Origin: Phenylobacterium sp. SCN 70-31
Lineage (GTDB): Bacteria; Pseudomonadota; Alphaproteobacteria; Caulobacterales; Caulobacteraceae
Length of the DNA: 64,000 nucleotides
Assembly (NCBI RefSeq): GCF_001724605.1
Contig: NZ_MEEX01000008.1
Coordinates: 1-64,000 of the forward strand
Reading direction: 5' to 3'
Every line of letters begins with the position of its first letter. Position 1 is the first letter of the stretch. Positions 33,729 to 41,909 of this stretch are shown here, piece after piece. The notes under the pieces were generated by a model. That model did no database searches and was not told where the DNA came from. It saw nothing but the letters and a program-made list of their open reading frames with translations. The translations under genes and the position numbers were made by a program.

Positions 33729-34952
33729 ATGGGCAAGGCCAAGCAGCACGGGTTCTCGAAGGAGCGACTGCAGCGGATCGACCGGTTCCTGGAGGAGAGG
33801 TACGTCGGCCCCGGCCGGATGCCCTGCGCCCAGTTCCTGCTCGCCCGCGACGGCGAGGTGGTCCACCAGACCCTGCTGGGCCACCAGGACGTCGAGCGGG
33901 GGACCCCCCTCGCCGAGGACACGGTCTTCCGCATCTACTCCATGACCAAGCCGGTCACCTCGGTGGCGCTGATGCAGTTCGTGGAGGAGGGCGCCATCGC
34001 CCTGGACGATCCCGTCGAGCGGCACATCCCCGAGTGGAAGGGGATGGGCGTGTTCTCGGCCGGGGCCGACCCCTACCTGACCACGCCGCCGGCGCGGCCC
34101 ATGCAGGTGGTCGACCTGCTGCGCCACACCTCGGGGCTGACCTACGGCTTCCAGAACCGGACGAACGTGGACGCGGCCTATCGCAAGCTGAAGCTGGAGG
34201 AGGCGCACGCCGGTCACGACCTGGAGGCCATGATCCAGATGCTGGCGAAGCAGCCGCTGGAGTTCTCGCCGGGCGAGGCCTGGAACTACTCGGTCTCCAC
34301 CGACGTCTGCGGCTACCTGGTGCAGAAGCTGGCCGGCAAGCCCCTGGACGAGGTCTATCGGGAGCGCATCTTCGAGCCCCTGAAGATGGCCGACACCGGC
34401 TTCCACGTCCGCGACGACCAGCGGAGCCGGTTCGCCGCCTGCTACAACGCCGCGCCCGGCGGCCGGATGAAGCTTCAGGACGACCCGCAGAAGAGCCCCT
34501 ACCTGGCGCCGCCCGCCCTGCTCTCGGGCGGCGGCGGGCTGGTGGGGACGGCCGCCGACTACATGCGCTTCGCCACCATGCTGCTGAACGGCGGCGAACT
34601 GGACGGCGCGCGCATCCTGGCGCCCAAGACCATCGAGCTGATGGCGTCGAACCACCTGCCGGGCGGGGCCGACCTGACCCAGGTGTCCCGCTCGCTGTTC
34701 TCGGAGAGCACCAACGCCGGCGTCGGCTTCGGCCTGGGCTTCGCGGTGGTGTTCGACCCGCCCCAGACGCTGGTCCCGTGCAGCCTGGGCGAGTTCTACT
34801 GGGGCGGCGCGGCGTCGACCGCGTTCTGGGTCGATCCCGTCGAGCAGGTGACGGCGGTGTTCATGACCCAGCTGTTGCCGTCGTCCACCTATCCGGTCCG
34901 GCGCGAACTCAGGACCCTGGTCTATTCGGCGCTGATGGAGACCTACGGCTAG
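33729..34952 (+). CDS. serine hydrolase, beta-lactamase class C / family VIII esterase
   Basis: A 407-residue protein. The nucleophile Ser-x-x-Lys is in FRIYSMTKPVTSVALMQF and the Tyr motif is WNYSVSTDVCGYLVQKLAG. The third motif is not a standard KTG; FYWGGAASTAFWVDP occupies that position, as in EstB-like carboxylesterases. No signal peptide is evident, so a cytoplasmic esterase or peptidase is likely. Its 3' end overlaps the convergent MATE gene by 44 bp (34909-34952), which limits recombination between them. Confidence 0.9.
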   Translation: MGKAKQHGFSKERLQRIDRFLEERYVGPGRMPCAQFLLARDGEVVHQTLLGHQDVERGTPLAEDTVFRIYSMTKPVTSVALMQFVEEGAIALDDPVERHIPEWKGMGVFSAGADPYLTTPPARPMQVVDLLRHTSGLTYGFQNRTNVDAAYRKLKLEEAHAGHDLEAMIQMLAKQPLEFSPGEAWNYSVSTDVCGYLVQKLAGKPLDEVYRERIFEPLKMADTGFHVRDDQRSRFAACYNAAPGGRMKLQDDPQKSPYLAPPALLSGGGGLVGTAADYMRFATMLLNGGELDGARILAPKTIELMASNHLPGGADLTQVSRSLFSESTNAGVGFGLGFAVVFDPPQTLVPCSLGEFYWGGAASTAFWVDPVEQVTAVFMTQLLPSSTYPVRRELRTLVYSALMETYG

Positions 34953-36411
34953 CCTCGGCGGCGTCGGCCAGGGCCTCGGCCTCCTCGATCATCGGCTGGC
35001 CGAACCCGGTGTCGGGTTCGTCGGTGGCGGGCGGCGTGGTGGGCAGCATCCGCGACGTCCGCCAGCCGCCCCAGACGTAGTAGCCGGCCGCCAGGAGCAG
35101 GGTGACGCCCGAGCCGATGGGGAAGCTGATCCAGATCGCCTCGGCGCCCATGTGCGGCTCCAGCGCCGTCGCCAGGGGCACCCGCACCACCCAGAGCGAG
35201 ATGACCATGGCCAGCAGGGGCGGCCACACCGCCCCGGTCGCCCGCACGACGCCCGAGAAGATGAAGGCGATGCCGAAGGGGATGAAGCCCCACAGCACGA
35301 TCGAGTTGATGTGGATCGCGATGGGCAGCGAGGGGCTGTCGCCGGGCAGGAAGGCGCGCAGCACCCACGGGTCGGCGATGTAGATCAGCACCACGGGCAC
35401 AGCCGTGAACAGGAGCGCGCACAGCGAGCCGGACCGGGCGATCTGCTCCACCCGGTCCATGCGGCCCGCGCCGACGTTCTGGGCGGCCATCGACGAGACA
35501 GCGGCGCCGAGGGCCATGGCCGGCATCTGCACATAGGTCCAGAGCTGGGCCGCCGCGCCGTAGGCCGCCGAGGTCTCGACGCCGTGGCGGTTGACCAGGC
35601 TCATCATGGTCACCGCCGCCAGCGACGTGACCATCATCTGGAAGCTCATGGGCACGCCCTTGAACACCAGGCCGCGGATGATGGGCAGGTCGGGGATCAG
35701 CAGCCTGAACTCGCCGGGGCGCAGGACCAGAATGGACTTGCGGCGGTAGAGGTGGACGATCATCGCCAGGAGGGTGATCGTCTGGGCGATCAGCGTGGCG
35801 GTGGCCGAGCCGGCGATCCCCAGCCGGGGGAACGGCCCGTAGCCGGTGATCAGCAGGGGGTTCAGGACGATGTCCAGCGCCACCATCAGGATCGAGAAGT
35901 AGAACGGGGTGCGGCTGTCGCCCACGCCGCGCTGGGCCATCATCACGTACGAGAAGAAGTACATGAACGGCATGGCCGAGAAGATCACCCGCAGATAGGC
36001 GATGGCGTCGCGGCGCGCGGCGGCCGGCGTGCCCATCGCGTCCAGGATGTGCGGCGTCAGCCAGACGCCCAGCAGTCCGACGCTGAGCGACACGACCACG
36101 AAGAAGGCGGTGGAGGTTCCGATCACCTTCTTGGCCTGGGCCTCGTTCCGGGCGCCTACGGCCTGGCCGATCATGATGTTCGAGGCCATCGACAGGCCGA
36201 ACACCGCACCCAGCATGAGGAACATGATCTGGTTGGCGTTGACCGTGGCGGTCAGCGCCGCCTCGCCCAGGATGTGGCTGACCCAGATGGCGTTGGCCGA
36301 ACCGTTCACCGAATGGAGGATGTTGGTCGCCATAACCGGCAGGGCGAACAGGACCAGAGTCCTGCCGATCGGGCCGGTGGTCAGGTCCGGGACCTTGCGG
36401 CCGCCGGCCAT
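34909..36411 (-). CDS. MATE family multidrug/organic cation exporter
   Basis: A 500-residue membrane protein with about 12 hydrophobic helices. N-terminal TTGPIGRTLVLFALPVMATN, the AVFGLSMASNIMIGQAVGARN segment and the mirrored MALGAAVSSMAAQNVGAGRM in the second half are the repeated MatE signature. It exports cationic compounds using a Na+ or H+ gradient. I use ATG at 36409-36411; a GTG at 36486 adds a hydrophilic stretch. The C-terminal tail overlaps the serine hydrolase gene by 44 bp. Confidence 0.92.
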   Translation of the reverse strand: MAGGRKVPDLTTGPIGRTLVLFALPVMATNILHSVNGSANAIWVSHILGEAALTATVNANQIMFLMLGAVFGLSMASNIMIGQAVGARNEAQAKKVIGTSTAFFVVVSLSVGLLGVWLTPHILDAMGTPAAARRDAIAYLRVIFSAMPFMYFFSYVMMAQRGVGDSRTPFYFSILMVALDIVLNPLLITGYGPFPRLGIAGSATATLIAQTITLLAMIVHLYRRKSILVLRPGEFRLLIPDLPIIRGLVFKGVPMSFQMMVTSLAAVTMMSLVNRHGVETSAAYGAAAQLWTYVQMPAMALGAAVSSMAAQNVGAGRMDRVEQIARSGSLCALLFTAVPVVLIYIADPWVLRAFLPGDSPSLPIAIHINSIVLWGFIPFGIAFIFSGVVRATGAVWPPLLAMVISLWVVRVPLATALEPHMGAEAIWISFPIGSGVTLLLAAGYYVWGGWRTSRMLPTTPPATDEPDTGFGQPMIEEAEALADAAEASRRSPSAPNRPGS

Positions 36412-36591
36412 GCCGCCGGGTCCACGCGCCGCTTCCCCCGGACTGTCCACCTTCGCCCCCGCTCGCCCGGCCCGACCGGCCCGCACCGAGGCTTCTAAGG
36501 GCGCGCGCCGGGCAGGTTCAAGCGCGGCGGACGGTCACGTGGCGACTTCACGACGGCTTGAGGCGGCCGGCTTTCGCGCTAAGGAAGCCGC

Positions 36592-37473
36592 ATGACCCTG
36601 AAGATCCTCCAGTTCGGAACCACCGGCCAGCTCGGCGTGGAGCTGCTGCGCCGGGCGCCGGGACACGATGTCGCCGTCACCGCCCTGGGCCGCGCCGAAG
36701 CCGACCTCGCCGATCCGGAGGCCGCCGCCGCCCAGGTGCGGGCGCAACGCCCGGACGTGGTGGTCATCGCCGCCGCCTACACCGCCGTGGACCTGGCCGA
36801 GACCGAGGGCGACCTGGCGCGGACGGTGAACGCGCTCACGCCCGGCGCGATCGCGGCGGCGGCGGCCGAGGTCGGCGCGGCGACGATCAACGTCTCGACC
36901 GACTACGTCTTCGACGGCGACGGCGGCGCCCCCTACGCCGAGGACGCGCCGACGAACCCGCTCAACGCCTACGGCGCCACCAAGCTGGAGGGCGAGAAGG
37001 CCGTGACGGCGGCCAATGCCCGGTCGCTCAACATCCGCACGTCCTGGGTGGTCTCGCCCCACGGCAAGAACTTCGTGAAGACCATGCTGCGCGTGGCCGC
37101 GGCGGGGAACCCGCTGAAGGTGGTGGACGACCAGGCCGGCCGACCCACCTCGGCGGCGGATCTGGCGGGCTTCATCCTGGACCTCGCGCCGCGGCTGGCC
37201 GCGGCGCCCGCCGGCGACCCGCTGTTCGGGACCGTCCATTTCGCCAACACGGGCGAAGTGACCTGGCGCGACTTCGCGGTGGAGATCTTCGCCCAGGCGC
37301 TGGGCGACGCGGCGCCCGAGGTGGGCGGGCAGCGCACCGCCGACTACGTCACCCCGGCCCGCCGACCCCTGCGGGCGACGATGGACCTGGGCCGGCTCGA
37401 GCGGGTGTACGGCGTCACGCCCCGGCCGTGGCAGGCGGCGCTGGCCGATATCGTCGCGGAGCTGAAGGGGTAG
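36592..37473 (+). CDS. rfbD: dTDP-4-dehydrorhamnose reductase
   Basis: A 293-residue SDR-type reductase. The NAD(P) site is QFGTTGQLGVELL, the catalytic Thr/Tyr/Lys set is in NVSTDYVFDGDGGAPYAEDA and NAYGATKLEGE, and DDQAGRPTSAADLA is the family's substrate segment. It makes dTDP-L-rhamnose for surface polysaccharide. The other rml genes are not in the window, which is unusual for a normally clustered pathway. Divergent from the MATE gene, with a 180-bp gap if the MATE protein starts at 36411. Confidence 0.92.
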   Translation: MTLKILQFGTTGQLGVELLRRAPGHDVAVTALGRAEADLADPEAAAAQVRAQRPDVVVIAAAYTAVDLAETEGDLARTVNALTPGAIAAAAAEVGAATINVSTDYVFDGDGGAPYAEDAPTNPLNAYGATKLEGEKAVTAANARSLNIRTSWVVSPHGKNFVKTMLRVAAAGNPLKVVDDQAGRPTSAADLAGFILDLAPRLAAAPAGDPLFGTVHFANTGEVTWRDFAVEIFAQALGDAAPEVGGQRTADYVTPARRPLRATMDLGRLERVYGVTPRPWQAALADIVAELKG

Positions 37474-37517
37474 GTCGCGCCTGGCGGCGTCACAACTCCG
37501 GCGGCCGGCGCCGACGC

Positions 37518-37547
37518 CGTCCGTGTTTTTCGTGTGGATTCGTGGCT
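37518..37547. repeat. CACGGA-type repeat fragment
   Basis: The sequence GTCCGTGTTTTTCGTG followed by TGGATTCGTGG resembles one arm of the repeats at 481-655 and 373-450. It lies in the 120-bp gap between rfbD and the unknown gene, and I cannot find its partner arm nearby. Confidence 0.5.
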
Positions 37548-37592
37548 GGGGCTGGACCCCGCGACGCCGTGCGCCGGGGAGGCGCCTGGAGA

Positions 37593-38222
37593 CTACGGCG
37601 GTCCGGTGGCGCGACGGGCGCCTGGACGTTGAGCACCGGGTCGTTGGGGATCGGGGTGTTGGGGCGGCCCAGAACCGGGTCTTCGCGCCAGGGTCGTGAG
37701 CGCCGAGGCGGCTTCCCGAGGGGTTTCCGACTCGCCCCCGGCGGGCGGGTGGTCCGCGATCCGGGCGAGAAGCTCGCGCAGCGCAGGAAGTTCGGCAGGC
37801 GGCGGGCCGGGAAGGGCCGAGGCGTCGGCGGCGACGCGATGAAGCGTGCGCAGGAGCACGGGGAAGCTGACGGTCTCGCGGTCGCGCTCCCGCTCGGTCT
37901 CGACTTCGGGCGGGTCCCGTTCGGGCCGGTCATGATCTGGCCGATCATGATCTGGGGATTCACGTTCGAGGGTCGGCTCGACCCTCTGGCGGGCGGCTTC
38001 GGCCAGGACCGGCGCTTCGCCCCGAGCCGCCTCGCGGCGCAGTCGGAGCTGGAGCGCGATGCTGAGGCGCACCGAGGCGAAGCAGCGATTGAAGAGGTGG
38101 TAGAACTCGACCTTCCGCGAGACCGCCTCGGCCTGCTCGGCCTCGGCCGCGAACGCCTTGCCGAGGCGGTAGGCGCACTCGGCGAGGTCATCGAGCCTCT
38201 GGCTGGCCAGCTCCACGTTCAT
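37593..38222 (-). CDS. unknown protein under a LexA-type box
   Basis: A 209-residue protein of unknown function. Residues 1-70 are helical (MNVELASQRLDDLAECAYRL, then VEFYHLFNRCFASVRLSIAL), followed by a strongly charged, Asp/Arg/Pro-rich region, another helical segment (FPVLLRTLHRVAADASAL) and a repetitive GAQRPGARRATGPP-like tail. I know no named family for it, though similar proteins appear to occur in Caulobacteraceae. ATG at 38220-38222 is immediately preceded by a consensus LexA box, so SOS induction is the best hypothesis. No transmembrane segment or catalytic motif is visible. Confidence 0.75.
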   Translation of the reverse strand: MNVELASQRLDDLAECAYRLGKAFAAEAEQAEAVSRKVEFYHLFNRCFASVRLSIALQLRLRREAARGEAPVLAEAARQRVEPTLERESPDHDRPDHDRPERDPPEVETERERDRETVSFPVLLRTLHRVAADASALPGPPPAELPALRELLARIADHPPAGGESETPREAASALTTLARRPGSGPPQHPDPQRPGAQRPGARRATGPP

Positions 38223-38224
38223 GA

Positions 38225-38239
38225 GAACAAATATGGAAC
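38225..38239 (-). promoter_or_regulatory. LexA (SOS) box, GTTC-N7-GTTC
   Basis: On the minus strand GTTC at 38239-38236 and GTTC at 38228-38225 are separated by CATATTT (7 bp). GTTC-N7-GTTC is the established LexA operator of Alphaproteobacteria. It sits 2 bp upstream of the ATG of the unknown gene, so bound LexA would block either initiation of transcription or the start of the message. Confidence 0.75.
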
Positions 38240-38350
38240 ATATGGCGTCGTTGTCAAGCTCGCTCTATCGGACCACCGTCATTCAGACTGTCTCGCCTGG
38301 ACACCAAGAGCACGGGGGCGAGGATCGCCAGCCTCTAAGGGGATTTGGAC

Positions 38351-38896
38351 ATGGGCGACATAATCCAATGGCTTGAAGCGCACGACGCCTTAGCCGGTTG
38401 GGCTCAGTTCTTCGGAACGCTCCTGGCTTTGTTCGTAACCTATCTTACAGTATTTGCTCCGAATTGGAGACGATCCAGACAGCTACGGGCTGAAGCTCTA
38501 CGCCTGTTAATGCACGGATACGAAGTTATCGAGAGTTTTCACCGAACCTCCGGGCATTTCCGGCCATTCCCACTGTCGCTTCGCCAAATGTCTCTGAGCA
38601 TGACGGCAGCAATTGAAGATCTTGGTCGATTCCCAGTATACGAACTCGACAAGAATTTTGGTCCCATGTCCTTGGCGAGGCGCCTCATGGTAATGAGGAT
38701 AACAGTCGAAACTGCACGTCTGTACACGGATCGGCTCGCCGATGAGCTTGGAGACCGGACAGCGACGGAAGAGGAAACTGAACAACTCCGCCACCTTATA
38801 GATCAGCCACTGCAAATGGCTCACAGCCTGCTACTGAACAAGTCCGTGGACCGCCCTCAGTGGCCCACCAATGAAGGCGGCCAGCCCACGTCTTAG
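38351..38896 (+). CDS. low-G+C orphan protein with one N-terminal membrane segment
   Basis: A 181-residue protein (MGDIIQWLEAHDALAGWAQF). The segment WAQFFGTLLALFVTYLTVF is a single membrane helix and the remainder is a soluble helical domain with many Arg/Glu. I recognise no family, though the AxxAWAQFxGxxLA start is seen in small membrane proteins of genomic islands. The region has about 50% G+C against about 70% around it, which strongly suggests recent transfer. ATG 38351 is used; a TTG at 38345 adds two residues. Confidence 0.7.
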   Translation: MGDIIQWLEAHDALAGWAQFFGTLLALFVTYLTVFAPNWRRSRQLRAEALRLLMHGYEVIESFHRTSGHFRPFPLSLRQMSLSMTAAIEDLGRFPVYELDKNFGPMSLARRLMVMRITVETARLYTDRLADELGDRTATEEETEQLRHLIDQPLQMAHSLLLNKSVDRPQWPTNEGGQPTS

Positions 38897-38985
38897 CGGG
38901 AAGAGTCCTTGCCAGCCGCTTCCGCTCCGGTCTTCACCACGCCAAGATATCCGAGATTTTGGCTCGTCCAGCAGCCAATTCAACT

Positions 38986-39558
38986 TTAGATTCTGAGCCT
39001 CAGGAAATGCACGCGCGCGGCGCCATAATCGCGGACGTCGAGGGCTTCGTAGCCCGGAGCCTCGGGCGCGGGCTCGGCGGCGCCGCGTTCGAAGACCACG
39101 ACCGCGCCGGGGGCCAGCCAGCCGCCGTCGGCCAGGCGGGCCAGGGCCTGCTCGCCCAGGCCCTGGGCGTAGGGCGGGTCGAGGAAGGCGAGGTCGAAGG
39201 CCGGCCCGTCGGCGCCGGGGCGCACGCCCAGGTCGATGGCGGAGCGCCGGTGGACACGGGTGCGGCCGAAGAGGCCGAAGGCGTCCACGGTCTCGCGGAT
39301 GGCGCCGCGGGCCGCCTCGCCCGTCTCGACGAACAGGCAGAAGGCGGCGCCCCGCGACAGGGCCTCGAAGCCCAGGGCGCCCGAGCCGGCGAACAGGTCG
39401 ATCACGCGCCGATCCCGGAGGCCGGGCGACCAGGGCGCATGCTCCAGGATGTTGAAGATCGCCTGGCGCGCGCGATCCGAGGTGGGGCGGGTGGCCTCGC
39501 CCTCGGGCGCGACGATCGGCCGGCCACGGAATTCTCCCGAGACGATGCGCAAACCCAT
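38986..39558 (-). CDS. rsmD: 16S rRNA (guanine966-N2)-methyltransferase
   Basis: A 190-residue SAM-dependent methyltransferase. The N-terminus MGLRIVSGEFRGRPIVAPEG is typical of RsmD, followed by RPTSDRARQAIFNIL, the SAM motif DLFAGSGALGFEALSRG and the N6/N2 catalytic motif FLDPPY. It methylates G966 of 16S rRNA. The start ATG 39556-39558 is preferred to the longer frame to 39744. Divergent from the crotonase gene at 39683. Confidence 0.94.
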   Translation of the reverse strand: MGLRIVSGEFRGRPIVAPEGEATRPTSDRARQAIFNILEHAPWSPGLRDRRVIDLFAGSGALGFEALSRGAAFCLFVETGEAARGAIRETVDAFGLFGRTRVHRRSAIDLGVRPGADGPAFDLAFLDPPYAQGLGEQALARLADGGWLAPGAVVVFERGAAEPAPEAPGYEALDVRDYGAARVHFLRLRI

Positions 39559-39564
39559 GACTCC

Positions 39565-39614
39565 TCGTGACGCCGGGGTTCCCGTGACCCGGCGCTCTTG
39601 TGATCCGGGGTGCT
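39565..39614. repeat. three imperfect 17-20 bp direct repeats in the rsmD/crotonase promoter region
   Basis: CGTGACGCCGGGGTT, CGTGACCCGGCGCTC and TGTGATCCGGGGTGC follow each other within 50 bp. The short repeat AGACGCAAG occurs twice nearby. They may be a degenerated repeat or operator-like array. Confidence 0.4.
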
Positions 39615-39682
39615 CCCGTTCCAAGGTTTCGGCAAAGACGCAAGCCAAGACGCAAGCGCGCGGCGATATCGAGGAGGACCTC

Positions 39683-40495
39683 ATGGCTCCGGTTTCAGGC
39701 GACCTGGTGACGGTCGAGCGACGGGGCGGGACCGCCGTCGTCACCTACGCCAACCCGCCGTTCGGGACGATGACCGCGGCCGGCGCGCAGGAGATGCTGG
39801 AGGCGTTCCGGCCCCTGGCGGCCGATCCGGCGGTGCGGTCGGTGGTGATCACGGGCGGGCTGCCCGGCGTGTTCATCCGCCACTACGACGTGGACGAACT
39901 GGGCGCGATGGGCGAGCGGCTGAAGGACGGCCCGCCGCCTCCGCCGCCGACTCCGGGCGCGCGGCCGGCGGAAGGCTACCTGGCGCTGGTGGACGCCATC
40001 TTCGAGGCGCCCAAGCCGGTGGTCGCCGCCATCAACGGCCTGTGCATGGGCGGAGGGTTCGAGCTGGCGCTGGCCTGCGACCTGCGGATCGCGGCGCCGG
40101 ACGTGGAGGCCATCGGCCTGCCGGAGACGCGCATCGGCATCTTTCCGGGCGGGGGCGGCACGCAGCGGCTGCCCCGGGTGGTGGGCGAGGCGAAGGCGCT
40201 GGAGATCATCCTGCGCGGCCTGACCTTCCGGGGCGAGCAGGCCCACGCCATCGGCCTGGTCCACGAGCTGGCCGACGATCCCCTGGCGCGCGCGCTCGAG
40301 ATCGCCGCCGAATGGGAGGGGCGCGGCGCCGAGGGGCTGGCCTACGCCAAGCGGCTCACCCGCGCGGCCCTCGACCGCCCGGTTTGGGAGGGCCTGGCCG
40401 ACGAGCGCCGGGCTTTCCTCGAGGTGATGTCGACGGCTTCGGCCCGCGCGGGCCTGGACCTGGGGCGGCGGCCCGCGGAGATCCAGCGGATTTAG
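39683..40495 (+). CDS. enoyl-CoA hydratase/crotonase family protein
   Basis: A 270-residue crotonase. ATG 39683 follows GAGGAGGACCTC, a strong ribosome binding site. Oxyanion-hole segments are VVITGGLPGVFIRHYDVDEL and VVAAINGLCMGGGFELALAC. The second catalytic region reads LPETRIGIFPGGGGTQRLPR, which contains the Glu of classical hydratases (PET-x-IGIFPG). A Pro-rich insert (GPPPPPPTPGARPAEG) lies near residue 80. It is not obviously in an operon. Confidence 0.9.
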   Translation: MAPVSGDLVTVERRGGTAVVTYANPPFGTMTAAGAQEMLEAFRPLAADPAVRSVVITGGLPGVFIRHYDVDELGAMGERLKDGPPPPPPTPGARPAEGYLALVDAIFEAPKPVVAAINGLCMGGGFELALACDLRIAAPDVEAIGLPETRIGIFPGGGGTQRLPRVVGEAKALEIILRGLTFRGEQAHAIGLVHELADDPLARALEIAAEWEGRGAEGLAYAKRLTRAALDRPVWEGLADERRAFLEVMSTASARAGLDLGRRPAEIQRI

Positions 40496-41909
40496 GTCCC
40501 TTGCCGACGCCTCGGCCTCGCGCCCTCTCCTCACCAGGTTCGGGACCAGATTCGGGGAAAGCGTCGGACGCCCCCTTCCTTTGCCGAGGGGGGTCGTTGC
40601 GAAAAGCGCTGGCGGCTTTGGTGCGCCCCTCGCCCTTGCGGGGAGGGGTTGGGGTGGGGGTGTCGGCTCGGCGTCGGATATTTCCCGGATTCCCCTTGCG
40701 AGAGGCTTCAACGCCTTGCCCTTCCAGGTGAAGGTCGGATCGGGCGGGTTCGACGCTGCCGACCTCCCTCTCGCGGGACCTAAGCCGACGCTCGGCCCGC
40801 ACCCCCACACCACCCCCTCCCCGCAAGGGGGAGGGGCGTTCTGCGACGGCCTCCCGTGGGCGGGTGGAATCGCGAAGCGGCGCCTGGGGCGCGGCGGAGG
40901 ATTTGCGCTTGGGCGGGGGATGCGGACGGGCCTTGGGCTTCGCCTTGGCCCAGCCGGCCTTGTAGGTCTTCTTCTCCGGCTTGGCCTGGGGCGCGGGTTG
41001 CGGGGCGGCGGGCGCCTCGGCCGCGCGGCGGGCCTTCTTCGCGGCCGACCGGTACTGGGGCCGTTCGCCGGTGGGCAGGTTGGCCGGGTCGATGTGGGCG
41101 GCGAACTGCTCGCGGACCACGCGGGGACCCACCTCCTCCACCTCGCCGACGTCCAGCGTGCCGAGCGCCAGGGGACCGTAGGCCAGGCGGATCAGGCGAT
41201 TGACCTTCAGCCCGATGGATTCCAGCACCCGGCGCACCTCGCGGTTCTTGCCTTCGTGCAGGGTGACGGTGATCCAGAGGTTCGCGCCCTCGCGGCCTTC
41301 CTTGGCCTTGTCGAGCCGGGCCTCGACGGCGCCGTAGCGCACGCCCTCGACGGTGACGCCGTCCTTGAGCCGGTCCAGCGCCGCCTGGGTGGTGCGGCCG
41401 TAGGCGCGGACGCGGTAGCGGCGCACGATCCCGGTGGCGGGCGATTCCAGGGCGCGGGCCAGTTCGCCGTCGTTGGTGAGCAGCAGCAGGCCTTCGGAGT
41501 TCAGGTCGAGGCGGCCCACCGAGATCAGCCGCGGCAGGCCCTCGGGCAGGGCGGCGAACACCGTGGGACGGCCGGCCGGATCCTTGTGGGTGGTCACCAG
41601 ACCCACAGGCTTGTGATAGCGGAACAGGCGGGCGGGCTCGGGCTCGCCCACCACCTCGCCGTCGACGGTGACGATGTCGCCGGCCTCGACCTTGACCGCG
41701 GGGGTCTCCAGCGCGCGGCCGTTGACGGCCACCCGGCCCTCGGCGATCAGGCGCTCGACGTCGCGGCGGGAACCGACGCCCGCGCGGGCCAGAAGCTTGG
41801 CGACGCGCTCGCCGCCAAGGTCGCCACCTGGGTCGCCGCCAGCGTCTTCGGCGTCGGTCTCGGCTTGACCGGGATCGTCCGGCTGGGTTCGTAGGGGATC
41901 GTGGACCAT
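40356..41909 (-). CDS. rluB: 23S rRNA pseudouridine synthase RluB with a long repeat-bearing C-terminus
   Basis: The coding frame gives 517 residues. Residues about 30-80 are an S4 RNA-binding domain (GGERVAKLLARAGVGSRRDV), and the catalytic domain contains the conserved ISVGRLDLNSEGLLLLTNDG with the active-site Asp. The enzyme makes a pseudouridine in 23S rRNA. The conserved part ends near residue 290. The remaining 220 residues are Lys/Pro/Arg-rich, run through the palindromic repeat doublet at 40622-40839, then read antisense to the last 140 bp of the crotonase gene. The native end was probably earlier, so the tail may be read-through coding. ATG at 41907-41909. Confidence 0.88.
   Translation of the reverse strand: MVHDPLRTQPDDPGQAETDAEDAGGDPGGDLGGERVAKLLARAGVGSRRDVERLIAEGRVAVNGRALETPAVKVEAGDIVTVDGEVVGEPEPARLFRYHKPVGLVTTHKDPAGRPTVFAALPEGLPRLISVGRLDLNSEGLLLLTNDGELARALESPATGIVRRYRVRAYGRTTQAALDRLKDGVTVEGVRYGAVEARLDKAKEGREGANLWITVTLHEGKNREVRRVLESIGLKVNRLIRLAYGPLALGTLDVGEVEEVGPRVVREQFAAHIDPANLPTGERPQYRSAAKKARRAAEAPAAPQPAPQAKPEKKTYKAGWAKAKPKARPHPPPKRKSSAAPQAPLRDSTRPREAVAERPSPLRGGGGVGVRAERRLRSREREVGSVEPARSDLHLEGQGVEASRKGNPGNIRRRADTPTPTPPRKGEGRTKAASAFRNDPPRQRKGASDAFPESGPEPGEERARGRGVGKGPKSAGSPRAAAPGPGPRGPKPSTSPRGKPGARRPGPPKPGGRGPRG
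40622..40839. repeat. palindromic repeat doublet (REP-like), arms about 40 bp
   Basis: The left arm (40622-40668; contains CCCTTGCGGGGAGGGG and GGGTGGGGGTG) and the right arm (40796-40839; CCCTCCCCGCAAGGGG preceded by CACCCCCACACC) are inverted copies, with about 130 bp between that carries other short palindromic pieces. It resembles the paired intergenic palindromes common in Alphaproteobacteria. The doublet lies inside the RluB reading frame on the minus strand. A smaller related hairpin is near 56860-56930. Confidence 0.75.
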
